Source of the DNA: an uncultured Oscillospiraceae bacterium
GTDB taxonomy: Bacteria > Bacillota > Clostridia > Oscillospirales > Oscillospiraceae
Direction: 5' to 3'
DNA length: 15,418 bases
Assembly: GCA_900758315.1 (NCBI GenBank)
Contig: CAAERF010000274.1
Coordinates: 1 to 15,418 of the forward strand
A model generated the notes under the pieces. It was not told the origin of the DNA and searched no databases. It was given only the letters and a program-made list of their open reading frames with translations. Position 1 is the first letter of the stretch, and each line of letters begins with the position of its first letter. Shown piece after piece: positions 13,718-15,418 of this stretch. Both the position numbers and the translations under genes were made by a program.

Positions 13718-13741
13718 AAAAGTGCCAATTCGGTGCTTTTT
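13718..13741 (+). other. Stem-loop with T-run in the cdaA leader
   Basis: AAAAGTGCC (13718-13726) pairs with GGTGCTTTT (13732-13740) through nine pairs, two of them G-U, around a five-base loop. The 3' arm forms a five-T run (13737-13741). It lies between the predicted transcription start and the cdaA ATG, so it resembles a weak attenuator or a 5' stabilising hairpin. There is room neither for a known large riboswitch nor for an aptamer I recognise. Confidence 0.45.
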
Positions 13742-13758
13742 CTGTGGAAGTGAGAGAT

Positions 13759-14652
13759 ATGGACGCATTCCTGGACTGGATTCAACAGGCGCTCAACTAC
13801 CTTCAAACCATTAAGATTACCGATCTGATCGACATCGCCATTATCTCCTATATTTTTTACAAGATCTTTCAGTTCGCCAGGGAGACCCGGGCCGGACAGG
13901 TGCTGCGGGGGATCGTGCTGGTCATCGCCATGCTGTGGCTGGCCAACGTCCTCAACCTGCACGTGCTCAACTATATCCTCACCAAGACGGTAGAGCTGGG
14001 CTTTCTGGCGCTGGTGGTGGTGTTCCAGCCGGAGATCCGCCACTTTCTGGAGAAGGTGGGCAGCGGTCGCTTCGGCCTGTCGGTGCACAGTGCGCCACCG
14101 CCGGGGACTGAGCTGGAGTCCGCCATCGACGAGACCGTGGACGCCTACGCCGCCATGTCCAAGGATAAGATCGGGGCCCTGCTGGTGTTCGAGCGCAACA
14201 GCATTCTGGACACCAGCCTCAAATCGGGCACCGTGCTGGACGCGGCGGTCTCCAGCGAGCTGCTGAAGAACATCTTCTGGCCCAAGGCGCCCATGCACGA
14301 CGGCGCGGTGCTGGTCCGGAACGGACGGGTGGCCGGCGCGGGCTGTATGCTGCCCCTGTCCAGCAACACCAACATCAGCCGAGAGCTGGGCATGCGTCAC
14401 CGGGCCGGCATCGGCGTGACCGAGCACACGGACGCGGTGGCGGTGATCTGCTCCGAGGAGACCGGCTCCATCTCGGTGGCGGTCAACGGAGTTTTGAAGC
14501 GGCATCTGGCGCCGGAGACCCTGTCCCGCCTCCTGAAAAACGAGCTCCTGACCACCGAGGAGGAGAACCCCAAGAAGTGGAATCTGAGCTTCAAGGGGCT
14601 GGTCGATTCCGTCCGCAACAGCAAAAAAGGAGATTCGGACGATGTGGGATAA
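13759..14652 (+). CDS. cdaA: Diadenylate cyclase CdaA
   Basis: A 297-residue membrane enzyme that makes c-di-AMP from two ATP. Three N-terminal membrane helices (about residues 22-40, 48-66 and 69-90) are followed by FQPEIRHFLEKVG and the DAC domain (about 118-255), with catalytic DGA at 181-183 and RHR at 213-215. Typical CdaA proteins are about 270 residues; the extra length is a charged C-terminal tail ending SKKGDSDDVG. The ATG at 13759 is chosen because a consensus promoter places the transcript start near 13711, so the longer reading from 13693 cannot be made from that transcript; the Shine-Dalgarno (AGTGAG, 13749-13754) is modest. c-di-AMP controls potassium, osmolyte and wall homeostasis. 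It overlaps cdaR by 11 bp. Confidence 0.94.
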   Translation: MDAFLDWIQQALNYLQTIKITDLIDIAIISYIFYKIFQFARETRAGQVLRGIVLVIAMLWLANVLNLHVLNYILTKTVELGFLALVVVFQPEIRHFLEKVGSGRFGLSVHSAPPPGTELESAIDETVDAYAAMSKDKIGALLVFERNSILDTSLKSGTVLDAAVSSELLKNIFWPKAPMHDGAVLVRNGRVAGAGCMLPLSSNTNISRELGMRHRAGIGVTEHTDAVAVICSEETGSISVAVNGVLKRHLAPETLSRLLKNELLTTEEENPKKWNLSFKGLVDSVRNSKKGDSDDVG

Positions 14653-15418
14653 GGTGAAAAACAGCAAGGGGTTTTATATCGCCCTCTCCATCCTCTGCGC
14701 GGTGATCTGCTGGTTCTTTGTGGACCTCACCGTGGAGCCGGATATCTACGTCAAGGTGCGCAACATCCCGGTGACCTATGAGGGACTGGATGAGCTGGAG
14801 AGCAAGGGCCTCATGATCGAGGAGGGCTCGGAGGCCACGGTGACCCTGAAGCTCAGCGGACAGCGCAGCGTGGTTTCTCAGCTCAACCGCAACAACGTCA
14901 CCGTCACCGTGGACGCCGCCTCCCAGGTCACCAGTCCCGGCCAGCAGAGCCTGGAGTACACCGTCTCCTTTCCCAACTCCATCGTGGGCGGAAGCGTGAA
15001 AATCCGCTCCCGCAGCGTCACCACCATTGACGTGTCCGTGGTCCAGGCCAGTACCAAGGCCTTTTCGGTCAGGGGCGAGTTCACCGGTTCGGTCAGCGAC
15101 GGCTACATGCAGGACGGCTTTGAGCTGGAGTACCGGCTGATCAACGTCAGCGGGGATGAGTCCGTGGTCAGTCAGATTGATCACGCGGTGGTCACCGTGG
15201 ACCAGACCGAGCTCACCCGGGACTGGACGGGGACCGTGCCCGTGACCCTGGTGGATAAGGAAGGCCACGCCATCAAGAGCGACCGGCTCAACCTGTCCCA
15301 CGAGGAGATGGATGTGACCCTGATCGTCCGGCGGGTCAAAAAGCTGCCCCTCACCGTCAAGATCAAGGACGGCGGCGGGGCGACGGCGGAGGACGTCAGC
15401 TACACCATCGAACCGGAA
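14642..15418 (+). CDS. cdaR: CdaR-like YbbR-domain protein (partial at right edge)
   Basis: The first 259 residues of a protein that continues past the window. A short cytoplasmic N-terminus (MWDKVKNSKG) leads into one membrane helix (about residues 11-28, ending CWFFVDL), followed by extracellular YbbR-type repeats, the first starting with VEPDIYVKVRNIPVTYEGL and each containing VTLKLSG- or TVDQTEL-like strands. CdaR regulates CdaA at the membrane. AAGGAG (14627-14632) lies nine bases before the ATG, which overlaps the end of cdaA by 11 bp, so the two are translated together. No stop is reached at position 15418; the known operon order predicts glmM next, but that is not seen here. Confidence 0.9.
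   Translation, partial: MWDKVKNSKGFYIALSILCAVICWFFVDLTVEPDIYVKVRNIPVTYEGLDELESKGLMIEEGSEATVTLKLSGQRSVVSQLNRNNVTVTVDAASQVTSPGQQSLEYTVSFPNSIVGGSVKIRSRSVTTIDVSVVQASTKAFSVRGEFTGSVSDGYMQDGFELEYRLINVSGDESVVSQIDHAVVTVDQTELTRDWTGTVPVTLVDKEGHAIKSDRLNLSHEEMDVTLIVRRVKKLPLTVKIKDGGGATAEDVSYTIEPE

Noticed and set aside
13546..14667. 373-codon - strand open frame opposite cdaA
   Set aside because: It is antisense to a clear DAC-domain gene and spans a consensus + strand promoter; composition is that of a shadow frame.
1..15418. Phage, defence, CRISPR or mobile element content
   Set aside because: All protein genes are recognisable core or small metabolic genes on one strand. I saw no direct-repeat arrays, transposase or integrase motifs, or attachment-site pairs.

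Overview
The window reads as a core chromosomal segment of a high-GC, probably spore-forming member of the Clostridia. An Oscillospiraceae-type gut anaerobe is my best guess. Four things point there: IspH fused to ribosomal protein S1 in one reading frame (a known clostridial arrangement), a GerW/YtfJ-type sporulation protein beside ScpA/ScpB, a CdaA-CdaR pair, and strongly GC-rich third codon positions with CGG as the usual arginine codon. All seventeen protein genes lie on the + strand. I see no tRNA, rRNA, CRISPR array, insertion sequence or phage gene.

Layout. (1) Positions 1-206 hold three consecutive stem-loops and a strong extended -10 promoter. (2) Positions 207-5217 are a tight run: site-2 protease, scpA, scpB, a DUF2953 protein, ytfJ/gerW-like, a D-Ala-D-Ala carboxypeptidase and an rluB-like pseudouridine synthase. 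Most junctions overlap by 4-8 bp. The order resembles the Bacillus scpA-scpB-dacB-spmA-spmB-rluB region, without spmA and spmB. (3) Positions 5218-6250 form a self-contained MurR/RpiR regulator unit with its own promoter, repeats at that promoter and its own terminator. (4) Positions 6263-10838 carry a flavoprotein, cmk, plsC and the ispH-rpsA fusion, closed by a 15-bp-stem terminator. (5) Positions 10938-12154 carry ispD and ispF. (6) Positions 12234-13657 carry a small DUF3343 protein translationally coupled to a class V aminotransferase of the cysteine desulfurase/selenocysteine lyase superfamily. (7) From 13676 a consensus promoter drives cdaA, then cdaR, which runs off the right edge; in known operons glmM follows.

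How the genes work together. Chromosome condensation (ScpAB), envelope work (site-2 protease, carboxypeptidase, PlsC, c-di-AMP synthesis, possible GerW-linked spore function), translation (RluB-like enzyme, S1), CMP recycling (Cmk) and isoprenoid precursor synthesis (IspH, IspD, IspF of the MEP pathway) are interleaved, as is usual for clostridial housekeeping clusters. Two modules stand out as accessory: the RpiR unit, with no sugar gene beside it, and the DUF3343-aminotransferase pair, a candidate sulfur or selenium transfer module.

The most interesting signal is inside the ispH-rpsA fusion. A promoter-like sequence (9374-9402) and a perfect Shine-Dalgarno (9641-9648) precede an in-frame ATG exactly at the S1 start, and arginine and proline codon choice changes sharply at that junction. 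This suggests S1 is also made separately, at a higher level than the fusion protein.
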